The notes beneath the pieces were generated by a model. It ran no database searches. It saw only the letters and a program-made list of their open reading frames with translations, and had not been told where the DNA came from. The translations under genes and the position numbers were made by a program. This document shows, piece by piece, positions 46,069-63,462 of a DNA stretch of 64,000 nucleotides. The DNA comes from Heliocidaris tuberculata (Eukaryota > Echinodermata > Echinoidea > Camarodonta > Echinometridae). The stretch lies in NCBI GenBank assembly GCA_025618425.1, contig CM046842.1, positions 31,060,885-31,124,884 on the forward strand, given 5' to 3'. Positions within the stretch are counted from its first letter, which is position 1. Every line of letters begins with the position of its first letter.

Positions 46069-46566
46069 ATCTAGACCCGGGGGGGGGGGGGGGGGGGGCA
46101 CTCGAATTATATTTTGACGGGGGTGTGCCTCACGAATCTCCGAAAAGGGGGTCTAAGGAACTGACTTCAAGGTGTAAAATACGGGGTCTTGGGAACTATG
46201 ATCTATTGCCTATTGGGCAGAGTGAAAAACAGGGTCTAGGGAACTACAAAACTAACCGGGGGGCCGCGCCGTGTAGCTCTAGTAGCTAGCTAGCTGGAGC
46301 AGTTTTCAAGGCTCGCGCGACGAAAGGGCCTAGGGCGCGAGACCAGGTCGAGCGACCACTGCCTCCGCCACGCTCCCGGCCGCATGCGAATGGATATGTT
46401 TCATAACAGGGGTCTTCAGAGCGGGGCTGAGCGGCTCCTGAGCGGAACTGAGTATCTAGAGAACGGAAATCGGGGTCTGAAAAAGGGGGTCATCAAAGCG
46501 GCACGTCCCCGTACCACCAATATACGTGAGTGCCCCCCCCCCCCCCCCCCCCCCGGGGATCTAGAC
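46069..46566. mobile_element. hAT-like element (46077-46558) with TSD ATCTAGAC
   Basis: It starts with CCGGGG and a long G-run, then CACTCGAATTATATTTTGAC. It ends GTGAGTGCCCCC with a C-run and CCGGGG. ATCTAGAC is repeated exactly at 46069-46076 and 46559-46566. Located in UBE2T intron 1. Non-coding. Confidence 0.78.
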
Positions 46567-47049
46567 CTACTTTAATGTAGATCTAGTTAGACTAAGTTCT
46601 AGATAAACATTGTATTTTTTTCTGTTTTATTTTGTTTTGTTTTTGCCTTTGCCAAACTTCAAGGGCTCAGTCTTCTCGGCAGGAAAAAGTTCACACATGA
46701 TTCAAATTGACAGAAATATATGGCTTTATCGAATCCCGTGGGGGTGATTTGAGAGACCAAAACAATTCTGCGCAGGTTGAAAGTATGCATTGACACATTC
46801 ATTGGTCCATATTGAGTGAAATATGACCTTGTGATGTCCTAGGACCAGGGAGGTGGTTTGGGAGGACCAAAACAACTTTGGAGATTGAAAGTAAGGCAAT
46901 GACTGATTTATTGGTAATTACCCTTGTTGGTACCCTTGTTTGAGGAATCTCAACATGGTTTTTATTTTCTGAAATGCTGTGTATACCACCACACGCGTGT
47001 GTCTCTATCTTACAAAAGTTACAGCCACACGCATGTGGCTGTATCCACA

Positions 47050-47957
47050 GCCCCGTCGGAGGATACAGCCACATGCGTCGAGCATGCAAAATCAGAAAGG
47101 AATATTCCACTCTACTCTCTCTTTCCATTTCCTTCTCCTTCATCTCTTCCACTCTAGATTCATCATAGTCGTCAAACTAACCGTTTTTGTTTTGTCTGCT
47201 GCAGGAATTGAACCCGGTACCTCAAGGTCTGCAGACCATGCAGCGTCGTATCAATTGCGCCACAAAGGCGAGTTGGCAGCTCCGCAGCTGACTGTATTTC
47301 TGGTATTAAAGGGATACTTTGGTAGGCCTGCATGGGCGATTTCCGATGAGAGAGGAAAATATACTCGGAGCTTCGTGTCACTTCGATACAAGGACTTCCA
47401 TCGCACGTGCTAAAACATGTGATTCATATTGGACCACCTCTGAGATAAGACTGGCTTGTGTTTTAAATTTCGCGCGGTGGGAAAGTAATCAAACATATGG
47501 AAAAGTAATTACAGAGCCAGCTCTCTGGTAGAGCCTGGGATTAGTTACGTAATCGTGGCGACAACGAGTCGCGGCAGGGCAGTGCAGAAGCGATGGCTAG
47601 ACTAATCAACCAGAAGTTAACCGTGTTTTGTATTTGGAAATATTTCAGCATTACACTAAACTTGTTTGGGGGAACGAGGTTACAACCAGTTACAAGACTA
47701 AGAGCCCGGGACTGGTTAAACCCGAAGTATTCGCCGAGCTCCAGTTCGGTCAACTTCGTGCCGTCCGATCATTTATGACCTTAGTCCGACGGCCTCGCAC
47801 AACGGGCGTGCTATGTGTACAAGTAAACGAGCCTTTTGCAAATTCCGCACGATTTCATTTCCCCATGAGTTCTCATTAGACTGCCCCTTTAAATATGTGC
47901 GCGTCTCTTGATGGAATAAACCGTCTTGACAAGTGTGGCTGTATCCTCTGACGGTGC
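47050..47957. mobile_element. Inverted-repeat element of about 0.9 kb carrying a tRNA-like segment
   Basis: CCGTCGGAGGATACAGCCAC at 47054 is mirrored by GTGGCTGTATCCTCTGACGG at 47935, so the ends are inverted repeats of about 20 bp or more. A further GCCACACGCATGTGGC palindrome lies just outside on the left. The inside has no recognised transposase. Confidence 0.65.
47199..47272 (-). repeat. tRNA-like (SINE-derived) segment
   Basis: On the minus strand TGGCGCAATTGATA (47262-47249) resembles a pol III A box and GGTTCAATTCC (47214-47204) a B box, at tRNA-like spacing. The acceptor stem does not pair and the anticodon loop is not normal, so this is not a functional tRNA gene. Confidence 0.5.
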
Positions 47958-48002
47958 TTTGTGGAAAGTAGTTCTATAATGCTACATCTTTGTGGGGCGC
48001 CG

Positions 48003-48199
48003 ACATTTGCTCCTGCGACATTTGCTCCCCAGTCCATATCTCGAAAGGTCAAAGGTTAAGGTCAAGGTCAAGATTTGGTTTTTTGTTCAGGACAATGTGA
48101 AGATTAGGATTAGGAATAGGGTTAGGGTTAGGGTTAGGTTTAGGTTTAGGATTAGCATGGCAAAGTTAGACCGGAGCAGTTGTCGCAGGAGCAAATGTC
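48003..48199. mobile_element. Inverted-repeat element with telomere-like core
   Basis: GACATTTGCTCCTGCGACA (48003-48021) is mirrored by TGTCGCAGGAGCAAATGTC near 48179-48198. The centre contains about five TTAGGG units plus variants (TTAGGA, TTAGGTT) at 48105-48155. A one-ended relative lies at 2400-2552. Confidence 0.75.
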
Positions 48200-48846
48200 A
48201 TATATCCATCTTTTTAGCTGAGGCAATCATCATTCGTATAGACCAGTTCACGGTTAGCACATGTCCCAAATTATCCCGAATATCCACAGATCTCAGTAAA
48301 ACATGGAGAAGTCCCACTTTGTACATTTTGAAATAATCACTCCTACAGCGATGGAGGTGCTACATAAATAGCCAAGTTTGTTTCCCCCTTTCAAAGAATA
48401 CTTCCACCTGTGTATCATGGAATGCACTGCTTGTGCATAAATGAATAATGATTACATAACTTTCATGAGCACGTATCCAGTATTTCGTCTCTGTTTATTT
48501 CACAATTTGGTCTGCAATGACCTTTATCTGCTCATGTGCAGACTGTAACCGTGAACTGGCTTATTGTCAGCATGGTTGCCTTTTCTTCTTCTATTCTAAC
48601 ATAAACATAAAGATCTGCAACTAAGACAATTTTTAAAATGTAAAGAAAGTTGTATTGATATTAGGGCCTGTGATTGCAAATGATGTAATGCATTAAGGAG
48701 GATATGCTACATTTCATTTTTTTTGTCATTCATTTATTAACAGATCAAACATTCTTTAATTTATTCATGTTATTTTAATATCTAGGTCTACTAGATCTAG
48801 ATCTACATGTACTGTTTGGAACACAACACATGAGGAGAAGAGCAAA

Positions 48847-55529
<6,683 letters not shown>

Positions 55530-55535
55530 ATTAGA

Positions 55536-55541
55536 AATAAA
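55536..55541 (+). terminator. UBE2T polyadenylation signal AATAAA
   Basis: AATAAA lies seven bases after the UBE2T stop codon. A second AATAAA at about 56038 would give a longer 3' UTR. Which one is used cannot be decided from sequence. Confidence 0.5.
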
Positions 55542-56500
55542 TGATTTGCAAAATGTTCTGAATGCAAGCATCTTCTTTGGGAATTTTTATTGATCAAGAT
55601 GGTGTAAAATTGACCGATGATGTTACGTGACATGTCGCCTCCGAACATGGGTATTGATGTAAAACCTGTAATTGTAGCTCTTAGCTTGTAAGTCTGAAAA
55701 TGTAATAGCGCCACCTTGAGTCAAGATGCCATACAGGCACTGTGACCATTTTGCAGCAGACCCAAGTCCGGTAATGATGAGCAGGTACTGTATCGACCAT
55801 TTCTACTCATTCAGGCGGCCAATTGCCTACAATATACGAGATGCACGGGCAGAATGAGTCAAAATTTATGCAAACGCTAATAATTTTTGATGTTACCATG
55901 AGGAGTTAGAGGCTTCTAGAATCCTTCAATTTGCACAATATTGGAAAGTTTAGTGAAGTATCAGCGATACTTTTCATGGTGGAGAAACTGAATTGTATTT
56001 TTAGTTTTTCAGGGTTACACCATGTAATCTTTCAAGGAATAAAAGCCCTGAAAAGGGCTGGTGAGCTCTAGCTGCTAAGAGCTCTGTGGTTCTCAACGTT
56101 GTAGATTGGAAATTCGTAGATTTTTGTTTTTCTGTACAAATCAGCCTTTAAAAAAATTGTTTTGACCTCGACTCCTCGTCCATGCCTAATCTTCTCATGA
56201 CAATGAAATGTAGCAATGTAAGAAAAAATACCAGTGCTGCCAGCTTAAAGAAGATAACCTTATCAATTTAGGCCTTAAATTAAATTCCTACCCATTTTAT
56301 ATGAATATGATTGCAGGGATCGTTCCTCATAGAATTTTATGTTGTCACTTCAGAACAGTATGTGCTGTTTTGTGTACATGTCAAATGAAAGAAAAGATGC
56401 TTTGGGGCAACTTTTTTCTCAAAAGGGCATAAATAGCATAAATTGTATTTTTATTAGGTCAGAAGCATAAACAAATGGCTGGAATGAAATTCTGTGCAAG
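55542..56500. other. UBE2T 3' flank, nothing recognised
   Basis: Probably 3' UTR in part. Contains an AGCTCTAGCTGCTAAGAGCT imperfect palindrome near 56063. No further gene is visible. Confidence 0.5.
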
Positions 56501-56504
56501 TATT

Positions 56505-57290
56505 AAAGGGGAATGAAAGGCAACAAACATTAGCCTATAATCATGTAGATAATTGTCAACCTATTACAAATAGGTTGAAATTACTCCTATTTGATTATTT
56601 AAGAAGGAGAGCAGTGTCTCAAAGAGTTGCAGCTTCCTTGCTAGACATTGTCCCATGGGGGCTGCCATTTTGCCATTTTCTTTACAAAGTAATGTCAGAG
56701 CAGTTCTGTTTGTGAGATACTCACTGACCTGCACACTAGCTACAAGACACTCATGATCACCTGTGGAATGCATGACAATGAATTTTCTCAAAATGAACCA
56801 TTTTGTAGTCATGTACATTCAAATGAAGATACTTTTATGCTGTCATATAACCTATTTAAGTCAAGATATGTGATTCAGCTGTTTCTTTTGTTAAACAGGA
56901 TTTGGCATGCACAAGTTGTTGCTTGGTCAGACAAAGGTTTGTGAATTCTTCAAAGATGTGACAAAGACCTACAAGTTACAACTGCTGTTAGATATCACCC
57001 GTGCGAGACAATGGGGGTACCAAGATGGCTGCCATTTCGGATTGGTGGCTTTAGTTGTACAATAGCTATTCATTATGCAGCATCATGTCCATTGTGTACA
57101 GGTAAATGGACACGTACTACTATGACATCACAGTTTTTCAAAATGGCAGCCCCCACGGGATAATATCTAGCAAGGAATCTGCAAACTTTAGAGAGGTTGT
57201 TCCCCTTACTGAGTAATCAAATTGGAGTATTTTCAAGATATTTTGAACAGGCTGACAATTTTCCACATGATTATCAGCTAATGTTTGTTG
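56505..57290. mobile_element. Long inverted-repeat element
   Basis: TTGCTAGACATTGTCCCATG with GGGGCTGCCATTTTG near 56638-56675 is mirrored by CAAAATGGCAGCCCCC and TATCTAGCAAGG near 57139-57175. The outer parts pair more weakly. Non-coding. Confidence 0.6.
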
Positions 57291-57305
57291 AGTTTCATTC
57301 TTCTT

Positions 57306-57945
57306 TAAAGGGAAGCTTGAGTTCTGGGAAAGGTGAAAAATAATTTGTGAGTTTTCTCATTCGTTTTATGTTAGTTTGGAAGATTATCATAGTAGATATG
57401 TCCCCTGAAAAGGATTGCTCTTCAAATGCTCTCACATTCAAAATATGACAAGAAACAGCTGAAATGTTTCGGCCGAACATTTGTGTGTGGTCCCATATAC
57501 ACATTTCTGTGTACAGTGCATGTGACTCTCAGCAGAATTGAGTCAATTTCTCACCATTTTGATCATTCCAAAACCTTACAGCATACACCAATTCTTATGT
57601 GCTCTATAATCACCCTTTCCCAATAGACCGGTTTGGTAAACGTATTCAAATTTTATACATACCTTTCAAACAAAGGTTGTCCTTGACAACTTGAAAGCTT
57701 TCCCGAGGCTTGCCGGACATAGCAACAAATGATCGTATGCAAACTGGATTCCAAGCATTGACGCTCATTTACATGTATAAAAAGCAGGTTTAAACATTTA
57801 AATGGTTAGCTCGTCACTAAGTGCTCAAAGAAGAAATGTGCATGAATTTGTATACATGTACATTACAGAACCAGTCTATTGCTTTGAGACAGTTTCATTC
57901 ACCATTCAATCTCATAACCAGAACTCAACTTTATCTTTAATGGTT
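57306..57945. mobile_element. Family G element, copy 2
   Basis: GCTTGAGTTCTGGGAAAGGT opens and CCAGAACTCAACTTTATC closes (inverse ends). The body CCCTGAAAAGGATTGCTCTT matches the 38946 copy. Confidence 0.65.
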
Positions 57946-58496
57946 CTATTTCAAGATTCATTTCATTTAAGAATTTGATAAATGAAGCAGTATTGTAATT
58001 GCTGGAGGGGGGGGGGGGGGGGGGTGTAGTTTACACAGATCTGCAAACTTTCACTTTAGATGTTCCAATTTTTTGATGGTTTAAAAGCAGTACTTTGAAG
58101 ATTCAATACTTCTCAATAAATACCATTTGAAATCCAAGTTAAATATTTTCTATAAAGTATTTCGTATGATACCTGTTTTGGAATTTTAGCATTACATATA
58201 CCAGTAAATACTGTACGTGTATATATATACTGTACCAACTAATTTACTCAGAAACTCTGTACACATGGATGTAGCCTTCTTTTTTGTATTTTATCCAAGT
58301 GTATACTGGAATGCATATAGTACAATATACTCTGTATTTCTATATTCATGAAAAAAACAAAACAATACAATGAACTAGCTCTTCCTATTCAGTCCTTTGA
58401 CATAATGAAGTGATACTTTGATATAAATGTCCTTGTACAATACAGTATGTGGGCAGGAAATTACTGTTTCGAGACTAGTTATGTATGTGAATAATA
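57946..58496. other. Non-genic AT-rich stretch
   Basis: Contains a G17 run near 58007-58023 and a TATATATA stretch near 58221. Nothing else recognised. Confidence 0.5.
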
Positions 58497-58528
58497 CAGT
58501 AGAAACTCGGTATAAAAAGCTCCAGGGC

Positions 58529-58682
58529 CACGTTGAATAAAACTTACCATTAATGGCAACTCTGCCATCAATTTTAACTACCATGGTAACATCACTCAAC
58601 AGCCAATCAAAATCAAGGTTTCCATGGGAGTTACCACTGATGGCAAAGTTACCATTAATGGTAAGTTTTATGCAACGGGGCC
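58529..58682. mobile_element. Foldback element resembling family A ends
   Basis: The terminal inverted repeats (GGGCCACGTTGAATAAAACT and AGTTTTATGCAACGGGGCCC) share GGGCC and ATAAAACTT with family A. The inside, with ACCATTAATGG repeats and AGCCAATCAAAATC, is different, so this is a sister family. Confidence 0.7.
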
Positions 58683-58756
58683 CAGATATAAAGAGATTCC
58701 TGATATAATAAGGTAATTTTGCTGGTCCCAAGTCTTTATGTTCTTTTTTATTGGGG

Positions 58757-59120
58757 TCTGCTCGCTATTCATAAGGACTGCTATTCATAGAAAACCGCTA
58801 TTCATTTAACATGCGTTATTAATAGCGGTCCTTCTGAATAGTTATGAATAGTGGTCCTTATGAACGGAAGTCCTTATGAATAGCGAGGTGATTTGTCTAT
58901 GGTTTGCTCGCTATGTAGGACCGCTATTCATAGAAAACCGCTATTCATTTAACATGCATTATTAATAGTCCTTCTGAATAGTTATGAACAGTGGTCCTTA
59001 TGAACGGAAGTCCTTATGAATAGAGAGGTGATTTGTCTATGGTTTGCTCGTTATGTAGACAGACCGCTATTCATTTAGTCACGCATTATGGATAGCGGTC
59101 CTTATGACTAGCGAGGTTAC
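58757..59120 (+). repeat. Tandem repeat, about 2.5 units of 141-147 bp
   Basis: Units begin GCTCGCTATTCATAAGGACT (58759), GCTCGCTATGTAGGACCGCT (58915) and GCTCGTTATGTAGACAGACC (59046). CCGCTATTCAT and its inverse ATGAATAGCGG-like motifs alternate, so each unit also folds back. Confidence 0.75.
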
Positions 59121-59363
59121 CCCTTTTTATTTACCCTGATATAACGAGATTCCTGATATAACTACATGTAGGTAATTTTCCTGTTCCCAAGGACCTCGTT
59201 ATAGTGAGTTTCCGTTATAGTGATTTATTCCGTGTATATCTGCTTTATTTCCATCCCTCTCTATAAAGTTATGGTATCTTAGATTTTGATTTTCAACTAT
59301 TTTAAAAATGTTTTTCTCTCATCTTCCTCCCTATACCTGTTCTATTCTCTTTCTCTCTGCTAC

Positions 59364-59548
59364 AGTGGAAACTCACTATAATGAGGACCTTGGGACCATG
59401 AAAATTACCTTGTTATATCAGGAATCTCCTTATATTAGGGTAAAAAAAAAGAACAAAAGAACATAAAGACCTGGGACCTGCAAAATTACACTATTATATC
59501 AGAAACCTTGTTATATTGGAACTCTTTATAATGACTTTCCACTGTACC
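59364..59548. mobile_element. Family J palindromic element, copy 2
   Basis: ACAGTGGAAACTCACTATAA opens and TTATAATGACTTTCCACTGT closes, inverse ends. The centre carries ACCTTGTTATATCAGGAA and TTGTTATATTGGAA. Confidence 0.8.
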
Positions 59549-60238
59549 ATATTCGTCTCTAACCTCTCTTTCATATTTTTCTTATCATCTCTTAACATTC
59601 TTCATCTATCTTCAATATTCACTTTCTTCTTAACTGTCTGTTTTGTTGATTTTTTTTTAAATTCCAAAATATAAAGTCATCTCCTGAGCATACTAGTAAT
59701 TGAAAAAAGCAAGGAAATAATTGTTGTAACAGAACAGGTAGAATATAAATTTGGAGAAAAACAGAAGAGAAAGGGCAAATTTTAAAGAGCAACTGGGAGC
59801 CAGGCTAATATCATTACAGAGATTTGTCATAGAGATAGGTTTGAGTGTCCCTATGCATTTCCTGTTATGTGACTAGGTCGAGGATTACATGGAGATTTTA
59901 GTTGTGTTATGACTAGATACCACTGTATTAAGTTCAGGTATGAATGTGTAGTATAGGAATACAAGTGTTATGTGTACTTTGTACATTATTAGTCATGCAT
60001 GTGTAATTTCTATGAAAATGTTCATGTACATTGTAATTGAAATGCATGAAGCGAATCCATCGCTATTTTTCAGAATAAACCATATTTGTCAAGTACACAT
60101 ACCTTAACTACAAAATTTTATGATGTTTTAGAGTATGTATCTTAATTTTTCCTACTTGTATGTACATGTACATGTACTTTGAAGAAAATAATACAGTTTA
60201 CTTAAAAATGTATTCAAATTGCTGCTTTTCACCTGTTA
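59549..60238. other. Non-genic AT-rich stretch
   Basis: No coding or RNA feature recognised. TACATGTACATGTAC-type motifs near 60165 are frequent throughout the window. Confidence 0.5.
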
Positions 60239-60886
60239 ACCCATAGCACTACAGTGGGTGAATTCAAGTTCGGTGTTGAAAGCTGGTGTTGGTGTTAGGG
60301 CAAAACTAGCACCAGCCACAACACCGAACCTGAAATGAAGCTGGTGCTGGGATTGACTTCACTAGGTGTTGAGCTATCAATAATGTGATTGGTATTATTT
60401 TTATAAACCCGAATTCAGTGTTGGGGCTAGAATAAGCAGCCCAATTCACGCTCTCAATACCAACACCAACACCAACACCGAACTTGAAATCACCCAGTGT
60501 CTTCTTTTATTGACACTTTTGCAGTATCTTTTGATCCAAAATGCTACAAATTACACATTATACATAAGCAGAAAGAGAAAAATTTACTGGACATTTTGAG
60601 TCCATTTTTAATGCAGTACGTGTACGTTGTGCTGTTCTCGAATAAGAGCGATTAAATTGTAACTTATCATTAAAGTCTCTAAATTGGCAACGCAGTGTAA
60701 ATTATATAATCACTGTTTTTCTGTTTAATTCTGCAATTTTCATGTACAGTGGTTCATTTAATAATTTATTTTTTTTCATACTACATGTATGTACATGTAG
60801 GAGAAGGAAAAAAGAATAATTGTTGCCAGTTTGAGGAGGAAAAACTGATTAAGACCTTAAGAAAACTATGAACTGCTATGGGTTAA
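60239..60886 (-). repeat. Family I dispersed repeat, interrupted reverse copy
   Basis: TTAACCCATAGCA opens and TGAACTGCTATGGGTTAA closes. Reversed, it matches 42826 and 51461. A block of about 250 bp after the first 14 bases is absent from those copies and is an insertion. Confidence 0.75.
60251..60500. mobile_element. Inverted-repeat element inserted in family I
   Basis: CAGTGGGTGAATTCAAGTTC and GAACTTGAAATCACCCAGTG are inverse ends. Inside, GGTGTTG and CAACACC motifs repeat. Non-coding. Confidence 0.75.
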
Positions 60887-61687
60887 AGGATAACATATGG
60901 ATGTAAGAATCAACTTTACAATGCAGGACAAGCCTCATTCAAGCTTTCAGAATGACGAAAAATGTGTATAGAATTTGAATACATTAGAAAACTGGTCTAT
61001 TCGAGGATTTCAACTGCATTACTAAAATAAAGAACTCTGAAACACATGAATTAAATATATCTGATACTCATTTTATATCATACAATACATGCATATTTTG
61101 ATACATAATAGACATTTCACAAATCAATATTATTTATCCCTTGCACTGCAATCAAAATGAACATTGGTCAGTTGAGTTACAAGTAGATATTTCTAAAGTA
61201 CACTGTACTAGTACTTTACGATACGGATGCAGACACGAGTGGACTTGATATAAGGTACCTGTATCTCAATTTAACTACTACATGGTTTATGAGTGTACAT
61301 GTATCTGAGCCTGATTGGTTAGTCAAGGACAGACATTTGACAAATTTTGAAAGTTTGAAAACTTTGAAGGCCTGTAGAAAATAATTGAAGCGAGCTATTT
61401 TATGTTTAATTGTGAAGGGCATAACTGAAAGAGTTGAAATTCGATAAAATTTGGTTGCTATAGTCGCCTACTAAAATTATAATCCATAAAATTTTCAATG
61501 TCACAGACGGACAAAATGCCTACTCTTAACCGATCAGGCTTATTTCCCAATGTTTTCTGAAATATTGCATTTACATGTACATGTAGGAAGGACCTGTAAT
61601 ACTTTGATTTTTCTACATTAATGTAAGCAGAGCATGCTTTCATGTGTGTTATAATACTAGTATAATGTTTATAATTTGTATCATAAA

Positions 61688-61862
61688 TACAGTTAACTTT
61701 GCCTAAGTCGAATCTGTTGGGACCACAAAAAATAGTTCGACTTATGCAAAATTTGACTCAGGAAATGTAGATAACACATTTTTTGCATTGTTTGGTCAAA
61801 AAACCGAATCGACTTAGGCAAAGTTCGACTTATGCGACTTCGATTTAATATGCGAGGTTAAC
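61688..61862 (+). mobile_element. Family F palindromic element, copy 2
   Basis: TACAGTTAACTTTGCCTAAG opens; GACTTAGGCAAAGTTCGACT and ATGCGAGGTTAACAG close. The core GGGACCACAAAAAATAGTTC is the inverse of the 36958 copy. Confidence 0.75.
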
Positions 61863-63181
61863 AGAATGAAATCCCCCCTCATATTCACAACATCAAAAAT
61901 TTTAGTACTAGGTGCACTGCTACATGTAATACATGTGGAATACCAAATTAATGTTGCTACACATGGAGACAAAGATAAATTGGACATTGAATTGAATTCA
62001 GAATATACAGGAAGATGTGACTTTGTCGGGTGGCTCTTTGTTCACAAAACTGAGTCGTGTCTCTCGGATGGTGATGTTAAAGGTCGGTCCCCAGACGTAA
62101 ACAATCACATCTGATTAATACAAGTCTGTAAACCCAGTAACATGTACATACACACTTGCATGCTAAATGGAATTCAAATTAGTCAAAAGCCACTAAAAAG
62201 TATATAAGAAAACCAGCTAGATTAAAGATAATATTTCACGTGGAACTCTTAATTAAACGAATTATCCTTACAAGTGGATAAAAGTGAAAAATGAAAAAAA
62301 AAATTTAAAGATAGAAAAACAAACATGTTTTTTCTTTTTCTTCTTTTTTTTTTAACGGAAAGAATGACATTTAAGACGCTTGTTTAATACCATAGTTTAT
62401 AATTACAAGACCAACAAGAATGTCAAATATAGCAATCTAAATATGAAAAACATCTTTATTCCATAGAAGAAACATTTTCCTTCCACAAAAACAATTAACA
62501 TACATGTGAATATACATTACTAGACCTTCCAATATTTTTCTGAAAACTAAGCTAATGTCCAGTGAAATAGTAATAATCCCCTAAAGAAAGTACATTTTGA
62601 CAAATAATACCTACATGTACCAAAGTAACCTACAAATTCTACAGCAGAAGTACATATATATATCTTTCATTCTATCAATGAAATGATTTATTGCTAACCA
62701 AATACACCATACTCAACCATTTGTATAAAATTGCACAATTGAAAATTTTGATGTCGTGACTTGAAAAACCACCTTTGCTACCCTTTAGAACTTCTTGGTA
62801 AATTTTCATTAATCAGAGACAGAAGGGCGTTAAGTCATACACTTTAACACAGATTTAACGCCCTTCTGGTTCTACACATTCAATAATTATATTCAATAGG
62901 TGACAGACTGCTCACATTGAATAACGTGTGTGTACATGTATTTGGTTGGAAACTTGGAATGTGTTAATTTGACCTACACAATTCACACTGTACGGGTATA
63001 CATGTATGTATACCCGTACAGTGTACATTGTACAACATGGTTCTATGAATAATATTCAGGGCTTTGTAGAATCTGGAAAATGCATAAATTAATTACTATT
63101 AGATTTATGTTACTGCACCACTTTTACATCGTAATTTGTGAGCTTCGTATAATTTATGACCTTTTCTTGGAAGCCTCGACC
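61863..63181. other. Non-genic stretch with two perfect hairpins
   Basis: Arms AGAAGGGCGTTAA (62821-62833) and TTAACGCCCTTCT (62855-62867) form one stem. A 17-bp stem with a 6-base loop lies at 62985-63024 (ACACTGTACGGGTATAC and its inverse). The 82-codon ORF at 61866-62114 has no recognised domain. Confidence 0.6.
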
Positions 63182-63331
63182 AGGGCCCCGTTTCATAAAA
63201 CTTGTTATCAGTAACAAGTTACGATAATTGTTAAAAGCTACTGAAATCATTGAATTTGATTGGCAGAGAGCAAATTTGTCAGGGATCTGTAGCAGTTGTT
63301 ATTGATAAAAGGTTTTATGAAACAGGGCCCT
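63182..63331. mobile_element. Family A foldback element, copy 8
   Basis: GGGCCCCGTTTCATAAAACT opens and GGTTTTATGAAACAGGGCCC closes. A different short palindrome (GAGTTGCGATTGATTG / CAATCGCAACT) follows at 63341-63445. Confidence 0.8.
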
Positions 63332-63462
63332 GGATTCCAGGGCCCCGTCTTATAAAGAGTTGCGATTGATTGCAAAATGAATTTCAGATTGATATCAATC
63401 GCAACTACAGGAGATTGTCAATTTGCAATTGATACAGGGACCCGATGTCCATGATAGTTGAT

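Larger units (their letters stand above)
58497..59225. repeat. Family J element split by two insertions
   Basis: The outer parts (AGTAGAAACTCGGTATAAA at 58498; AAGAGATTCCTGATATAATA at 58690; CCTCGTTATAGTGAGTTTCC at 59191) are one diverged family J unit. It is interrupted by a palindrome at 58529-58682 (GGGCCACGTTGAATAAAACT / AGTTTTATGCAACGGGGCCC) and by a tandem block at 58757-59120. Confidence 0.7.

Noticed and set aside
47199..47272. Functional tRNA gene
   Set aside because: A and B boxes are present, but no acceptor stem pairs and the anticodon arm is abnormal. A SINE or relic is more likely.
48105..48155. A true telomere or chromosome end
   Set aside because: Only about five TTAGGG-like units with variants, enclosed by inverted repeats within a gene intron.
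58757..59120. CRISPR-like array
   Set aside because: Units of about 145 bp with no constant short repeat or unique spacers, in a clearly eukaryotic context. It is an ordinary tandem repeat.
61866..62114. 82-codon ORF with a hydrophobic N-terminus (possible small secreted protein)
   Set aside because: No recognisable family, no duplicate in the window, no nearby splice or regulatory support; within the range expected by chance in 64 kb.
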